54,142 nt of DNA from the NCBI RefSeq assembly GCF_944324525.1, contig NZ_CALUWS010000015.1, forward strand, positions 1-54,142. Reading direction: 5' to 3'. The stretch is from an uncultured Desulfovibrio sp. GTDB taxonomy: Bacteria; Desulfobacterota; Desulfovibrionia; Desulfovibrionales; Desulfovibrionaceae. Position numbers and translations under genes: made by a program. This document shows, piece by piece, positions 8,607-17,023 of the stretch (positions are counted from its first letter, which is position 1; the number at the start of each line of letters is the position of its first letter). Below the pieces are notes generated by a model. It saw only the letters and a program-made list of their open reading frames with translations, made no database searches and had not been told where the DNA came from.

Positions 8607-10153
8607 CATGCAGGAGGACATCCCCCCTCGCAGTAACGCGCATACATTTTCTCTAATGCAATCATGCCCCGCAAGTTTCTGCTCCGCAAGCTTTCCAGGA
8701 AAGCCGTCTTCACGATGCCGACGCAATACGCCTTCAAATCAGAAAGATTCTTTACTTCGCCCTTGCCCGTACGGCGGGCGAGATCCTCCCAGAAAGGCGC
8801 GTCAAGCGGCCCGTCCCCTGCTTCCTCCAGGCGTTTCAGACAGCATACCGCTTTCAAGAGGCTGCTTTCCGTATGGATATCCCGGGCAAACGTCATCAGC
8901 GTTTGCCAGGAGGCCTGATCGCACGCAAGCAGCTTGTAGATGGCATGCGCCTCCCCGTCCTTTTCTTCTTCAAGATTTCTGGGGATGCACACCCATGTGT
9001 TCCGATCATCCAGGGGCGCATTGTCCATAAACCTCTCCAGAAGGAGCCCGAAGTCGGAAAAAGCCGTTTCAGGCGGGAATACCACCCTGTCCCTGGCCGC
9101 CCGTATCCTTGCCGACCATGCGCTCTCCTCGTTGAGCATTTGCCGAATGCTTGTGACCAGACTGGTGAAATCCGTTATGAGAGCCCCGTATGGAGCCTTG
9201 GCGACAGACTTCTCCCTTATCCAGGGACGGAAGGAAATGGCGGGCCTGAGCGTTGTGAAGGCAAAGGAAAAAAGGACATGACTGACGTCCGAGACCAGTA
9301 CGGCGCTGCGCGCAAACGTCTGCAGCCGTTCAAGCGAGGTATCGACATGGAAATTGGGGAAGGCGGCAAACGAGGCGGAGAGCTCCCGGATATCTTCATC
9401 CACTTCCGCATACGGGGCCGGCCGAAAGATGATCTGATGATCCGGGAAATTCGTCAGCAGGGTACGCAGGATCTTCTTTGCGTACAATGCTATCCTGTCC
9501 CCGCCCTGCTCTTTTGCCAGGCCCCGCGCCATCGGCGCATAGCAGATGGCGTCTCGCCGGGCGCGCAATTCCCGCATATTTTCCTGCAATGCGGCGGACC
9601 TGAGATAACCGCACGCCAGGATGTCGAAACGATCTCCCTTCCTCCGGAACATCTTCCGGGGGAGAAGGCCTGTCCACAGTTCCCTGATTTGCTGTGCGCT
9701 GTTCCCCAGACGGCAGTTCACGAGATACCCGTCAAATTTCGTCTGATGGCCGGCCGCATGCAGAAATACTGAGGAATCATTATACATGAAGGCATGCGCC
9801 ACAGCCAGCACCCGGCAGCTCTCGGGAAAATCCCCCTCGTCGTCATCCGTCGCCGCCACAAGACAGTCGAGGGATTCCAACCGCCGCAACTGATCCGCCG
9901 CAATGACAAAATGCGGGATATATATATATATATCGAGCTTGCAATATCCGTCGAGAGGATATGCGGAAAGAAAGATCGGGAAGTGCGCGCCCACGCCAAG
10001 GCTTCGTACAAAAGGAACGATCCATTCCCAGGGGGAGAATCTGGGCGATGAGCTCCAAAAGGCTATGGTGCGCTTGTTTTCGGTCTTGGCTTTTTTAAGG
10101 ACGGCATTGATCTGTTCATGCACAGGAGAACCCGTCATATCGCTTTCACTCAC
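8606..10153 (-). CDS. GT-B fold glycosyl/glycerophosphotransferase-like protein (TagB/TagF-like), orphan
   Basis: I do not recognise a named family member. Around residues 255-315 the segments HQIIFRPAPYAEVDEDI and VLVSDVSHVLFSFAF, followed by RPAISF, resemble the nucleotide-binding half of CDP-glycerol glycerophosphotransferases (ITDYSS-like motif). The last ~120 residues look helical and match nothing I know. There is no signal peptide or membrane segment, so it should be cytoplasmic, possibly decorating a surface polymer. The 515-residue form uses GTG at 10153 with GGGAGG upstream; ATG at 10138 is an alternative. Base composition is clearly less GC-rich than the neighbours. The gene stands alone between terminators and contains an in-frame (AT)8 tract. 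These points suggest acquisition by transfer. Confidence 0.7.
   Translation of the reverse strand: MSESDMTGSPVHEQINAVLKKAKTENKRTIAFWSSSPRFSPWEWIVPFVRSLGVGAHFPIFLSAYPLDGYCKLDIYIYIPHFVIAADQLRRLESLDCLVAATDDDEGDFPESCRVLAVAHAFMYNDSSVFLHAAGHQTKFDGYLVNCRLGNSAQQIRELWTGLLPRKMFRRKGDRFDILACGYLRSAALQENMRELRARRDAICYAPMARGLAKEQGGDRIALYAKKILRTLLTNFPDHQIIFRPAPYAEVDEDIRELSASFAAFPNFHVDTSLERLQTFARSAVLVSDVSHVLFSFAFTTLRPAISFRPWIREKSVAKAPYGALITDFTSLVTSIRQMLNEESAWSARIRAARDRVVFPPETAFSDFGLLLERFMDNAPLDDRNTWVCIPRNLEEEKDGEAHAIYKLLACDQASWQTLMTFARDIHTESSLLKAVCCLKRLEEAGDGPLDAPFWEDLARRTGKGEVKNLSDLKAYCVGIVKTAFLESLRSRNLRGMIALEKMYARYCEGGCPPA
9918..9933. repeat. (AT)8 dinucleotide microsatellite inside a coding region
   Basis: Sixteen bases of uninterrupted alternating A/T encode Ile-Tyr-Ile-Tyr-Ile in the glycosyltransferase-like gene, at about residue 75. 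A gain or loss of one AT unit would shift the frame near the N-terminus and truncate the protein. Confidence 0.9.
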
Positions 10154-10341
10154 TCCTCACGCCTCCCATCGCACAAGGGCCCTCGTAAAGACTCGCCCAA
10201 CGGACAACAGTCTCTCCGGCAGGCGCCGGCATGTCATACAAAAGCGGCCCATTCAGAAAAACGCACACCACGCCCCAAGCCGGAAAACCGACAGCCCGCA
10301 GGGGCGAAACATATGGCTCCGCGGCCGCGGGCCTTCTCAAC
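10154..10341. other. gene-free interval
   Basis: This stretch lies between the glycosyltransferase-like gene and the iorBA terminator. It carries the purine-rich ribosome-binding region for the former at its left end. I see no supported gene; short ORFs here lack ribosome-binding sites. Confidence 0.4.
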
Positions 10342-10379
10342 AAAAAAGGAGAGAACTTCCCTGCAGAGAAGATCTCTCC
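10342..10379 (-). terminator. intrinsic terminator of iorAB
   Basis: GGAGAGA (10348-10354) pairs with TCTCTCC (10373-10379). Six A at 10342-10347 give a T-run on the minus strand. It lies about 50 bp past the iorB stop. Confidence 0.7.
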
Positions 10380-10428
10380 TTCGGCATGTTCACAAACGAC
10401 ATTCCTTGCCAGGCACACAGGCCTTCGG

Positions 10429-11034
10429 CTAGATCCGCAGCGCCGCCATGCCCAGCTCCAGGGCCTTCAGGTTGGAGGCCTGCAGCTTGGGCGGCAGATA
10501 TTTGCCGATGGCCGCCTCCAGCGCGTCCACCCCGAAGGGCAGGATGCCGGAAGCGCAGGCCACGCTGAGCAGCACCGTATTGCCCGCCTGCGCGGAACCG
10601 GCCTTGAGCCCCAGCTCACGGCAGGGCACGAAATGACACTGACCGGCCACCCGGCGCGTCTGGGCCTCCACTTCTTCCATGGAAGGATATTGCGCGCCCC
10701 CCAGGGAAACGCTCAGGGGCGGCAGGGGATCGGCGCTGGAAAAGACGGCGCCGCCGGCCCGCAGATAGGGCAGCCCGCGCAGCGTCTCCAGCGGTTCAAA
10801 GCCCAGCAGCACGTCCGCCTCGCCAAAATCCAGCTTGGGGGAACGCCAGCCGCCGAGCAGGAGGACGGACTCCACCACGCCGCCACGCTGGGCCATGCCG
10901 TGCACCTCGCCGGCCACCACGTCAAGACCGGCATCCATCGCCGTGCGCGCCAGCAGCGTCGTGGCCGTCAGCGTACCCTGTCCGCCCACACCGGTAAAAT
11001 AGATGCGCATTCTTTTCTGCTTGTCTGTACTCAT
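10429..11034 (-). CDS. iorB: indolepyruvate:ferredoxin oxidoreductase, beta subunit
   Basis: The ATG at 11034 has GAGG 6 nt upstream and is preferred over the in-frame TTG at 11055. The product is about 201 residues. It is the gamma-type domain of 2-oxoacid:ferredoxin oxidoreductases, with the N-terminal RIYFTGVGGQGTLTATTLLA motif, GEVHGMAQRGG and ADVLLGFEPLE. With IorA it oxidatively decarboxylates aryl pyruvates (indolepyruvate, phenylpyruvate) to aryl-acetyl-CoA while reducing ferredoxin in the cytoplasm. It follows iorA by about 30 bp and ends before a terminator. Confidence 0.95.
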   Translation of the reverse strand: MSTDKQKRMRIYFTGVGGQGTLTATTLLARTAMDAGLDVVAGEVHGMAQRGGVVESVLLLGGWRSPKLDFGEADVLLGFEPLETLRGLPYLRAGGAVFSSADPLPPLSVSLGGAQYPSMEEVEAQTRRVAGQCHFVPCRELGLKAGSAQAGNTVLLSVACASGILPFGVDALEAAIGKYLPPKLQASNLKALELGMAALRI

Positions 11035-11063
11035 GGGAAACCTCGCGTTGGACAAGGGCGGGA

Positions 11064-12920
11064 CTAGACGTCGCGACGTCTGGCCTTGAAGGACTTGGGG
11101 CCGACCTGCAGGCAGACCATGCAGCCGGTGCAGAGACTTTCATCAACGGCAAGCGCCTCGCCGTCCCGATAGAAGGCGGGACAGGCCAGCGTTTCCAGAC
11201 AGTGCGCGGCATCCGGGCCCTGTTCCTTCACCATGGCCACCTGCGGCTGCGTCTTCTTGAGCTGACGGCGGGCATAGAGGGCGCAAGGCTCCTCGGCGAT
11301 GAGCACACGCACGCCCGTCTGCGCGCGCATCTCCTCCAGCGCCGAAGTGACGGCCTTGAGGTTGAAGGCCCTGACCTTGCGGCAGGAGCTCACGCCCATG
11401 GCGCGCACGATGGCCTCGATGTCCAGATGGGCGGCGTTCTCGCCCAGCATGTCCTGCACCATGCCCGGATTGGGCTGATGCCCGGTCATGGCGGTCGTGC
11501 CGTTATCAAGGATGACCACGATGATGTCGTGCCGGTTGAAGACCGCATTGGCCAGACCGGTCATGCCGGAGTGGAAGAACGTGGAGTCCCCGATGAAGGC
11601 CACCACCGTCTTGCCCGAGGCCCGGGCAAAACCGCTGCCCGCCGAGATGGAGGAGCCCATGCAGACCAGGAAGTCCGCGCACTTGAGCGGCGGCAGCATG
11701 CCAAGCGTGTAGCAGCCGATATCGCTGGAATAGTAGGCGTCGTCGCCGAAGAGCTGACGCACGGCATGGAAGACCGCCCGGTGCGAGCAGCCCGCGCAGA
11801 GGTTCGGCGGACGGCCGGGCAGCTCCAGAGCCTGCGCGTTGCCGCCCTTGACCGGGCAGGGGCAGTCCAGGAACTCGGCCAGACGACGCAGCAGCAATGT
11901 GGTGGAGAGCTCGCCCAGTTCCGTAAGGCTGTCGGTCTTGCCCTCCAGGCGGGTCTTGCAGCCTTCGCGCTGGGCAAGGGCGCGCACGTCGCGCTCCAGC
12001 AGGGCAGGCCCCTCTTCCAGCACCAGCACGCGGTCACACTGCTCAAGGAAGGCCACGAGACGCTTTTCCGGCAGAGGCCAGGTCATGCCGAGCTCCAGCA
12101 CCCGCACCTTGTCATCCCAGCCGCCGGCCGTCAGGGCGTCGGCAAGGTAATTGCGCGCCACGCCGCTGGCGATGATCCCCAGTCGCGTGGCGGCATTGCC
12201 GGCGCGCTCGGTGTTGAAGCGGCTGCTTTCGGCCAGGGCGCGGGCCTGCTCCATGATGTCCAGCACGGCGGCGTGCCGCTTGCGGGCCACGGCGGGGACA
12301 GGCACGAAGCGTCCCGGGTTGCGCTCGAACGGCACCAGCGGCTGCGCCGCGGGCAAATCGTCGAATTCCACCGGCCCGCGCATATGGTTGACGCGGGTGG
12401 TCGTCCGCAGCAGCACGGGCTGCTGCAGTTCCCGCGCCAGCCGGAAGGCCTCGCGGGTCATGTCGTGCGCCTCCTGTGCGGAGACCGGCTCCAGACAGGG
12501 CAGCATGGCGGCACGGGCATAGGCGCGGTTGTCCTGCTCGTTCTGGCTGGAGTGACAGCCCGGGTCGTCGGCGCTCAGCACCACCAGCCCGCCCGGCATG
12601 CCGGTATAGGCCGCGGTGAACAGCGGGTCCGCCGCCACGTTGAGCCCCACATGCTTCATGGTCACAAGGCTCATGGCGCCGCCCAGCGCGCCGCCGGCCG
12701 CCACCTCGAAGGCGACCTTCTCGTTGACGGAATATTCCAGACGATAACGCCCCTCGCCGCCAAGGCGGCGGAAGGTGTCCGGCACCTCGGACGAGGGCGT
12801 GCCCGGATAACAGGAAATCATGTGCACGCCGGCTTCCAGCGCGCCACGGACAATGGCCTCATTGCCAAGCAACAAATGCCGCTCGCCGCGGCGCCCGTCC
12901 AGCAAGGGATTTTTGCTCAT
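11064..12920 (-). CDS. iorA: indolepyruvate:ferredoxin oxidoreductase, alpha subunit
   Basis: The ATG at 12920 is preceded by AAGGAGAGG; the open frame upstream of it is not coding. The 618-residue product combines the pyrimidine-binding POR domain (LLLGNEAIVRGALEAGVHMI and SCYPGTPSSEVPD) and the ThDP-binding domain (CAGCSHRAVFHAV, SDIGCYTLGMLPP and FIGDSTFFHSGMTGLANAVFN). The C-terminal ferredoxin part is reduced: only CTGCMVC is a clear cluster motif, and the position where the fourth cysteine is usual reads LQVGPKSF. The subunit carries catalysis; electrons leave to ferredoxin. It forms an operon with iorB. Confidence 0.95.
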   Translation of the reverse strand: MSKNPLLDGRRGERHLLLGNEAIVRGALEAGVHMISCYPGTPSSEVPDTFRRLGGEGRYRLEYSVNEKVAFEVAAGGALGGAMSLVTMKHVGLNVAADPLFTAAYTGMPGGLVVLSADDPGCHSSQNEQDNRAYARAAMLPCLEPVSAQEAHDMTREAFRLARELQQPVLLRTTTRVNHMRGPVEFDDLPAAQPLVPFERNPGRFVPVPAVARKRHAAVLDIMEQARALAESSRFNTERAGNAATRLGIIASGVARNYLADALTAGGWDDKVRVLELGMTWPLPEKRLVAFLEQCDRVLVLEEGPALLERDVRALAQREGCKTRLEGKTDSLTELGELSTTLLLRRLAEFLDCPCPVKGGNAQALELPGRPPNLCAGCSHRAVFHAVRQLFGDDAYYSSDIGCYTLGMLPPLKCADFLVCMGSSISAGSGFARASGKTVVAFIGDSTFFHSGMTGLANAVFNRHDIIVVILDNGTTAMTGHQPNPGMVQDMLGENAAHLDIEAIVRAMGVSSCRKVRAFNLKAVTSALEEMRAQTGVRVLIAEEPCALYARRQLKKTQPQVAMVKEQGPDAAHCLETLACPAFYRDGEALAVDESLCTGCMVCLQVGPKSFKARRRDV

Positions 12921-12960
12921 GGCCTCTCCTTGAAAGGAATGATGTCGGAAATGGGTACGG

Positions 12961-13674
12961 CTAGTCCGCCGCCCCGGGGGCAGCCGCGGCTTCCGTCCCG
13001 CGCAGCTGACCGGCGCGGAAGCTGTAATAGGCCTGATCGTCCTTGTCCCCGTCCTGGGCCAGCGTGTCGAAAGCGGCGGCGGCCACATCCTTGCGCCCGG
13101 CGGCCAGAGCGGCTTCAGCCTGCATGCGCAGAAGCGCCCCCTGCTGGGAGGCCTCCACGCGGCCGGTCAGGGCCTGCAGCACGGCCAGCGCCTCGGAGGC
13201 GCTTTCGGGCGTGCCGGCATTCATGAGCGCACCGCACTGGGCGAACAGGGCCGCCTGCCCCAGGCTGCCTTCACTGTCCAGCCGGGCCGCGTCGCCGTAA
13301 AGGCGGGCCGCCTGCGCCCAGTCCTGCGATTCCACGGCGCTCTGGGCCTGCGCGAGCAGCACGGCAAAGCGCATGCCTTCGGGCGCCCGAGCGGCCAGCT
13401 CGCTCAGAGCCTTGGTGCGCTCTTCCCCCTTGAGGGTCAGGGAAAGACGCGCAAGCTCGGCCTGCGCCTCTTCCCGGGCGACATCATTACGCCAGCTCCA
13501 GATGCCGGCGCCGGCCAGCACGAGCACGAACAGCCCGACGCCGCAGGCGATGAGGCCGGCATGCCGCAGGATGAACTGCAGCAGCGGGGCGCTCTCGGCG
13601 CCGACTTCGGCACGCAGATCGGTAAGCAGGGTCGGGGAAGGCGTGGGACCGGGCTTGGTGAGAGTAGGTTGCAT
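12961..13674 (-). CDS. membrane-anchored tetratricopeptide protein (YfgM/TPR-21-like)
   Basis: The ATG at 13674 follows AAGGAG with 7 nt spacing. The product has 237 residues: a ~38-residue cytoplasmic N-terminus, one transmembrane helix (about residues 43-60, LIACGVGLFVLVLAGAGIWSW) and an Ala/Leu-rich helical repeat domain outside. This layout resembles YfgM, a periplasmic TPR partner of the SecYEG/PpiD translocon, but sequence identity is not evident by eye. It lies 40 bp upstream of iorA on the same strand and could be co-transcribed with it. The C-terminal tail is Ala-rich low complexity. Confidence 0.75.
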   Translation of the reverse strand: MQPTLTKPGPTPSPTLLTDLRAEVGAESAPLLQFILRHAGLIACGVGLFVLVLAGAGIWSWRNDVAREEAQAELARLSLTLKGEERTKALSELAARAPEGMRFAVLLAQAQSAVESQDWAQAARLYGDAARLDSEGSLGQAALFAQCGALMNAGTPESASEALAVLQALTGRVEASQQGALLRMQAEAALAAGRKDVAAAAFDTLAQDGDKDDQAYYSFRAGQLRGTEAAAAPGAAD

Positions 13675-13774
13675 CAACGGGCTCCTTTGGCGCAAAATAC
13701 AGGCGTGCCGGCTCCTGCGGGGCGGACGCCAAGGAATTGAAGATAGGTCACAAGGCCTGACCTGTCAAAATAAT

Positions 13775-13788
13775 TTGCGCGTGCGCAA
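13775..13788. promoter_or_regulatory. palindrome TTGCGCGTGCGCAA in divergent promoter region
   Basis: This perfect 6-bp-arm dyad (TTGCGC-GT-GCGCAA) lies between the divergent TPR gene and proA, immediately upstream of the proA -35. It is a candidate operator; the binding protein is unknown. Confidence 0.4.
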
Positions 13789-13792
13789 TGAC

Positions 13793-13821
13793 TTGCCCTT
13801 GGTTCGCGCTACGAGTATATT
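13793..13821 (+). promoter_or_regulatory. sigma-70 promoter of proA-nadD
   Basis: TTGCCC (13793-13798) and TATATT (13816-13821) are separated by 17 bp, about 38 bp upstream of the proA ATG. Confidence 0.65.
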
Positions 13822-13859
13822 GAACAAATTCGTTCGTTACCGATGCAAGGGAGATGACG

Positions 13860-15119
13860 ATGACGCTTGCGGAAGAAATGGCCCGGTTGGGCGAACGGGC
13901 CCGCGCGGCCTCGCGAGTGGTGGGCAGCGCCGCCCCCGCCGCCAAGGTGGCGGCCCTGGAGGAGCTTGCCCGCCTGCTGGAAGAGCGGGCAGACACCCTG
14001 CTGGCCGCCAATGCCCGTGATGTGGAAGCGGCCCGCGCCAGAGGCCTGGACGCTCCGCGCCTGGACCGCCTGACGCTGACGCCCGCCATCCTTGCCGACA
14101 TGGCCCACGCCTGCCGCCATGTGGCCGCCCTGCCGGATCCGGTGGGCGCGCTGGACAGCCAGTGGCAGCGCCCCAACGGGCTGCTGGTCGGCAAGATGCG
14201 CGTGCCGCTGGGCGTCATCGCCATGATCTACGAAGCCCGCCCCAACGTCACCATCGATGCGGCCATCCTCTGCCTCAAGGCGGGGAATGCCGTCATCCTG
14301 CGGGGAGGCAGCGAGGCCATCCATTCCAACACCGCTTTGGCGCAGATCTTGCAAGAATCTTTGGCGGCAGCCGGATTGCCGCCGGACGCCGCCCAGCTGG
14401 TCACCAGCACGGATCATGCCGCCGTAACGGCCTTGTGCAAGCTTGACCGCTATATAGACGTCATGATCCCGCGTGGCGGGGAAAATCTGGTCCGTGCCGT
14501 CACCGAGGCCGCCACCATGCCGGTGCTCAAGCACTTCAAAGGGGTGTGCCATGTTTTTGTCGATGCCTCGGCCTCGCTTGACGCGGCGGAGGATATCGTC
14601 TTCAACGGCAAGGTGCAGCGGCCCGGCGTCTGCAATGCGCTGGAGTGTCTGTTGGTGCACAAGGATGTGGCGGAGTCTTTCCTGCCGCGCATCGCCCGGC
14701 GTCTGGGCGGCGCCGGCGTGGAATTTCGCGCCTGTCCGCAGTCCCTCCCCTTGCTCGGGCCCACGGCGGTCCCCCAGCGGGAAGAGGATCTGGGACAGGA
14801 ATTCCATGCGCTGGTGCTGGCGGTACGGGTGGTGGACTCGCTGGATGCGGCCCTTGACCATATCGCCCGCTATGGTTCGCAGCACACGGAAGTGATTTGC
14901 ACCAACGACCATGCCCATGCCATGCGCTTCGTGCGGGAGGCGGACGCTTCCATGGTCGGCGTCAATGCGTCGACACGCTTCAACGACGGCGGCCAGCTGG
15001 GACTGGGGGCGGAGATCGGCATTTCCACGTCCAAACTGCACGCGTACGGCCCCATGGGCGTGCAGGAACTGACGACGACGAAATTCATGGTGCTGGGGCA
15101 GGGACAGGTACGCGCATAG
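13860..15119 (+). CDS. proA: gamma-glutamyl phosphate reductase ProA
   Basis: ProA reduces gamma-glutamyl phosphate to glutamate-5-semialdehyde with NADPH in proline synthesis. The product matches family length (419-421 residues). Recognisable segments are VPLGVIAMIYEARPNVTIDA, AGNAVILRGGSEAIHSN, DVMIPRGGENL and RPGVCNALECLL, where the Cys is the expected catalytic thiol. Two ATGs (13854 and 13860) are 6 bp apart; AAGGGAG ends just before the first, so the second is better spaced. The stop is 1 bp before the nadD ATG, which indicates translational coupling. Confidence 0.97.
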   Translation: MTLAEEMARLGERARAASRVVGSAAPAAKVAALEELARLLEERADTLLAANARDVEAARARGLDAPRLDRLTLTPAILADMAHACRHVAALPDPVGALDSQWQRPNGLLVGKMRVPLGVIAMIYEARPNVTIDAAILCLKAGNAVILRGGSEAIHSNTALAQILQESLAAAGLPPDAAQLVTSTDHAAVTALCKLDRYIDVMIPRGGENLVRAVTEAATMPVLKHFKGVCHVFVDASASLDAAEDIVFNGKVQRPGVCNALECLLVHKDVAESFLPRIARRLGGAGVEFRACPQSLPLLGPTAVPQREEDLGQEFHALVLAVRVVDSLDAALDHIARYGSQHTEVICTNDHAHAMRFVREADASMVGVNASTRFNDGGQLGLGAEIGISTSKLHAYGPMGVQELTTTKFMVLGQGQVRA

Positions 15120-15120
15120 C

Positions 15121-15837
15121 ATGCTCGACAGCCCGGAACAGCGTCCGCCGGGACGTGCGCTGCTGGGCGGCAGCTTCAATCCGCCGCACATCGGGCACTT
15201 GCGCCTTGCCATAGAAGTGCGCGAAGCGCTCGGCGAGCTGGTGGACTCGCTGGTGCTCATACCGTGCGGCAATCCGCCGCACAAGCGGGCGGGCAGCCTC
15301 CTGCCCTTTGCCCTGCGCGCGGAGATGACCCGCGCCGCCGTACGCGGATTGCCCGGTATCAGCGTCAGCGAGGAAGAAGGCGAACGGCAGGGATATTCCT
15401 ACACCTGGGATACCCTGTCCCGCTACCGGGAGCGTCTGCCGGGACGCGAACTGTATTTTGTCATCGGGACGCCGGACTTCGCCCTGCTGCACACCTGGCA
15501 CCGGGGCCCCGAGCTGCCGAAGCTCTGTCAGTTTGTCGTCGTGGCCCGCGGCGAGCAGACGGAAGAGCCCTTCGTGGAGGCGGCCCGCCGCCTCTGGCCG
15601 GGCGTCCGCGGCGTCGCCCCCGTGCTGCCGGACAGTCTCTGCATGGAGCTGCCCGGCGGCGGTCGCGTCCACTACCTGCCCCTGCCGTGGCTGGCGGTGA
15701 GCGCATCCCGTATCCGGGAACGCTGGCTCAGGCAGCGGAATGTGGATTTTCTGATTCCCCGCGCGGTGGACGAACTGCTGCGCGTCCGTCACGCGGAAGT
15801 GGCGGAACATTGGAAAGGTGATGGTATGTCATGCTGA
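15121..15837 (+). CDS. nadD: nicotinate-nucleotide adenylyltransferase NadD
   Basis: NadD transfers AMP from ATP to nicotinate mononucleotide, forming deamido-NAD in the cytoplasm. The 238-residue protein has the nucleotidyltransferase motif GGSFNPPHIGHLRLA near the N-terminus and VSASRIRER near the C-terminus, the counterpart of the ISSTxIR motif. It begins 1 bp after proA and overlaps the next gene by 7 bp. I see no independent promoter. Confidence 0.95.
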   Translation: MLDSPEQRPPGRALLGGSFNPPHIGHLRLAIEVREALGELVDSLVLIPCGNPPHKRAGSLLPFALRAEMTRAAVRGLPGISVSEEEGERQGYSYTWDTLSRYRERLPGRELYFVIGTPDFALLHTWHRGPELPKLCQFVVVARGEQTEEPFVEAARRLWPGVRGVAPVLPDSLCMELPGGGRVHYLPLPWLAVSASRIRERWLRQRNVDFLIPRAVDELLRVRHAEVAEHWKGDGMSC

Positions 15838-16646
15838 ACACGCCCCCAAAGGAACTGCGCGAAAATATCGCCCGCGCCAAGGGCTATCTGCGTCGCGATG
15901 AGCTGCCCCGCTCCCTGCAGGCCATGGCCACAGCCATGCGCCAGTATTCAGAGGTCAGGCTCACGCGTTCCGCACGCGCCGAGATCGACATTCAGCTGGG
16001 GGAATTCCTCAATACGCTCATTCGACATCAGGGCATGCAGCACCTCCTTGATCCTAATCACACGGGGAAACCACGCAAGATCCCCTACCAGCAGGGCAAG
16101 GAACTCATGCTCGCCACGGTGCTCGAAGGGCTGGCGCGCATCCTGCGTCAGGAAGTGGAAGACAAGAGTAGGCAGGAAAAGGAAGCCCGCCTGGAGCGCA
16201 AGAAATCCCTGCTCAACAGCGGGGTCAAACTCTTGCAGGAAGGCCAGTTCGGCAAGGGCCGCGCCTATCTCAAGCGGGCCGCCGAAGAATTCAGCGAGGA
16301 CCCCGACATCCTCGTCCAGGTGGGGCAGCTCCTCCAGACCGCCAAGCAGTATGCGGATGCCGGCGAAATATTCGAGGAATCCATCGCCAAGCATCCCCGG
16401 GACGTGCGGGCCTATGTGGGGGCCGTCAACAGCTATACGGCCATCAACGAATTCGAGAAGTGCGAGCTTATCTACAATACCATCCTGCGCACGTTCGGCG
16501 GCCACCCCAACACCTTCGGACGCATGGCCCTCATGTACCTGCGCTGGGGGAAACGCCTCAAGGCCGAAGAGATGGCCACCCGGGCCCTGCAAGGCAACGC
16601 CAAGCAGCCCGAAGCCCTGCAGGTCATGGAAGTCATCGGGCACTGA
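15831..16646 (+). CDS. tetratricopeptide-repeat protein of unknown function
   Basis: This 271-residue, highly helical protein overlaps the nadD stop. Residues about 105-135 (VEDKSRQEKEARLERKKSLL) look like a charged coiled coil. From about residue 130 onward there are three or four TPR-like repeats (GVKLLQEGQFGKGRAYLKRA, QVGQLLQTAKQYADAGEIFE, RMALMYLRWGKRLKAEEMAT). There is no signal peptide or membrane segment. Such proteins usually scaffold protein-protein contacts; the partner is unknown. It is the last gene of proA-nadD-TPR. Confidence 0.8.
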   Translation: MLNTPPKELRENIARAKGYLRRDELPRSLQAMATAMRQYSEVRLTRSARAEIDIQLGEFLNTLIRHQGMQHLLDPNHTGKPRKIPYQQGKELMLATVLEGLARILRQEVEDKSRQEKEARLERKKSLLNSGVKLLQEGQFGKGRAYLKRAAEEFSEDPDILVQVGQLLQTAKQYADAGEIFEESIAKHPRDVRAYVGAVNSYTAINEFEKCELIYNTILRTFGGHPNTFGRMALMYLRWGKRLKAEEMATRALQGNAKQPEALQVMEVIGH

Positions 16647-16672
16647 TGCCGGGAGGCAGTCCAAAACAGCAC

Positions 16673-16701
16673 TTGTCAACATTGCCGATTTAGGCTAAAG
16701 A
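16673..16701 (+). promoter_or_regulatory. promoter of tRNA-Ser(CGA)
   Basis: TTGTCA (16673-16678) and TAAAGA (16696-16701) are separated by 17 bp and lie about 39 bp upstream of the tRNA. Confidence 0.7.
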
Positions 16702-16739
16702 ATATCTTCGGCCTGTGGCTCTGCCACATACATACGAGC

Positions 16740-16834
16740 GGAGAGGTAGCGAAGTTGGCCGTAACGCGCTCGACTCGAAATCGAGTTATCGGTTAATAGC
16801 CGGTACGTGGGTTCGAATCCCACCCTCTCCGCCA
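16740..16834 (+). tRNA. tRNA-Ser (anticodon CGA)
   Basis: This is a class II tRNA with a 7-bp acceptor stem (16740-16746 with 16824-16830), discriminator G and encoded CCA. The anticodon arm is CTCGA-CTCGAAA-TCGAG, giving anticodon CGA (codon UCG). It has a long variable arm and a T-loop GTTCGAATC. Its 3' end is the attachment site of the adjacent island, and the integration leaves the tRNA intact. Confidence 0.97.
16821..16834 (+). repeat. attL (14-bp direct repeat, 3' end of tRNA-Ser)
   Basis: CACCCTCTCCGCCA is the last 14 bases of the tRNA including CCA. It recurs exactly at 25338-25351. The match ends on both sides at these bases. Confidence 0.85.
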
Positions 16835-16868
16835 CAAAGCACTTTTCACACCTTCTCAAAACGCCTCA

Positions 16869-16914
16869 AAAGCCCTCTAAGAAGCCGAAAACACAGGTAT
16901 TCTCAGAGGGCTTT
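16869..16914 (+). terminator. element-encoded hairpin after tRNA-Ser, candidate replacement terminator
   Basis: AAAGCCCTCT (16869-16878) pairs perfectly with AGAGGGCTTT (16905-16914), followed by CTTGTTTC. An outer inverted repeat, AAAGCACTT (16836-16844) with AAGTGCTTT (16935-16943), surrounds it. The loop is long (26 nt), so termination is uncertain. It sits between the tRNA and int, where it could end the tRNA transcript in the integrated state. Confidence 0.45.
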
Positions 16915-17023
16915 CTTGTTTCATATCTTCTCACAAGTGCTTTTGCCTTCTCCCGCTTTTGCGGGTATGTTTCCGGGAACGGCGCAATGGGCGTCGGGAA
17001 TCATACCCACAAAGGGCGAAAAC

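Noticed and set aside
11202-13226. 674-codon plus-strand ORF opposite iorA
   Set aside because: Antisense shadow of iorA and the TPR gene; His/Gly/Arg-rich translation without motifs.
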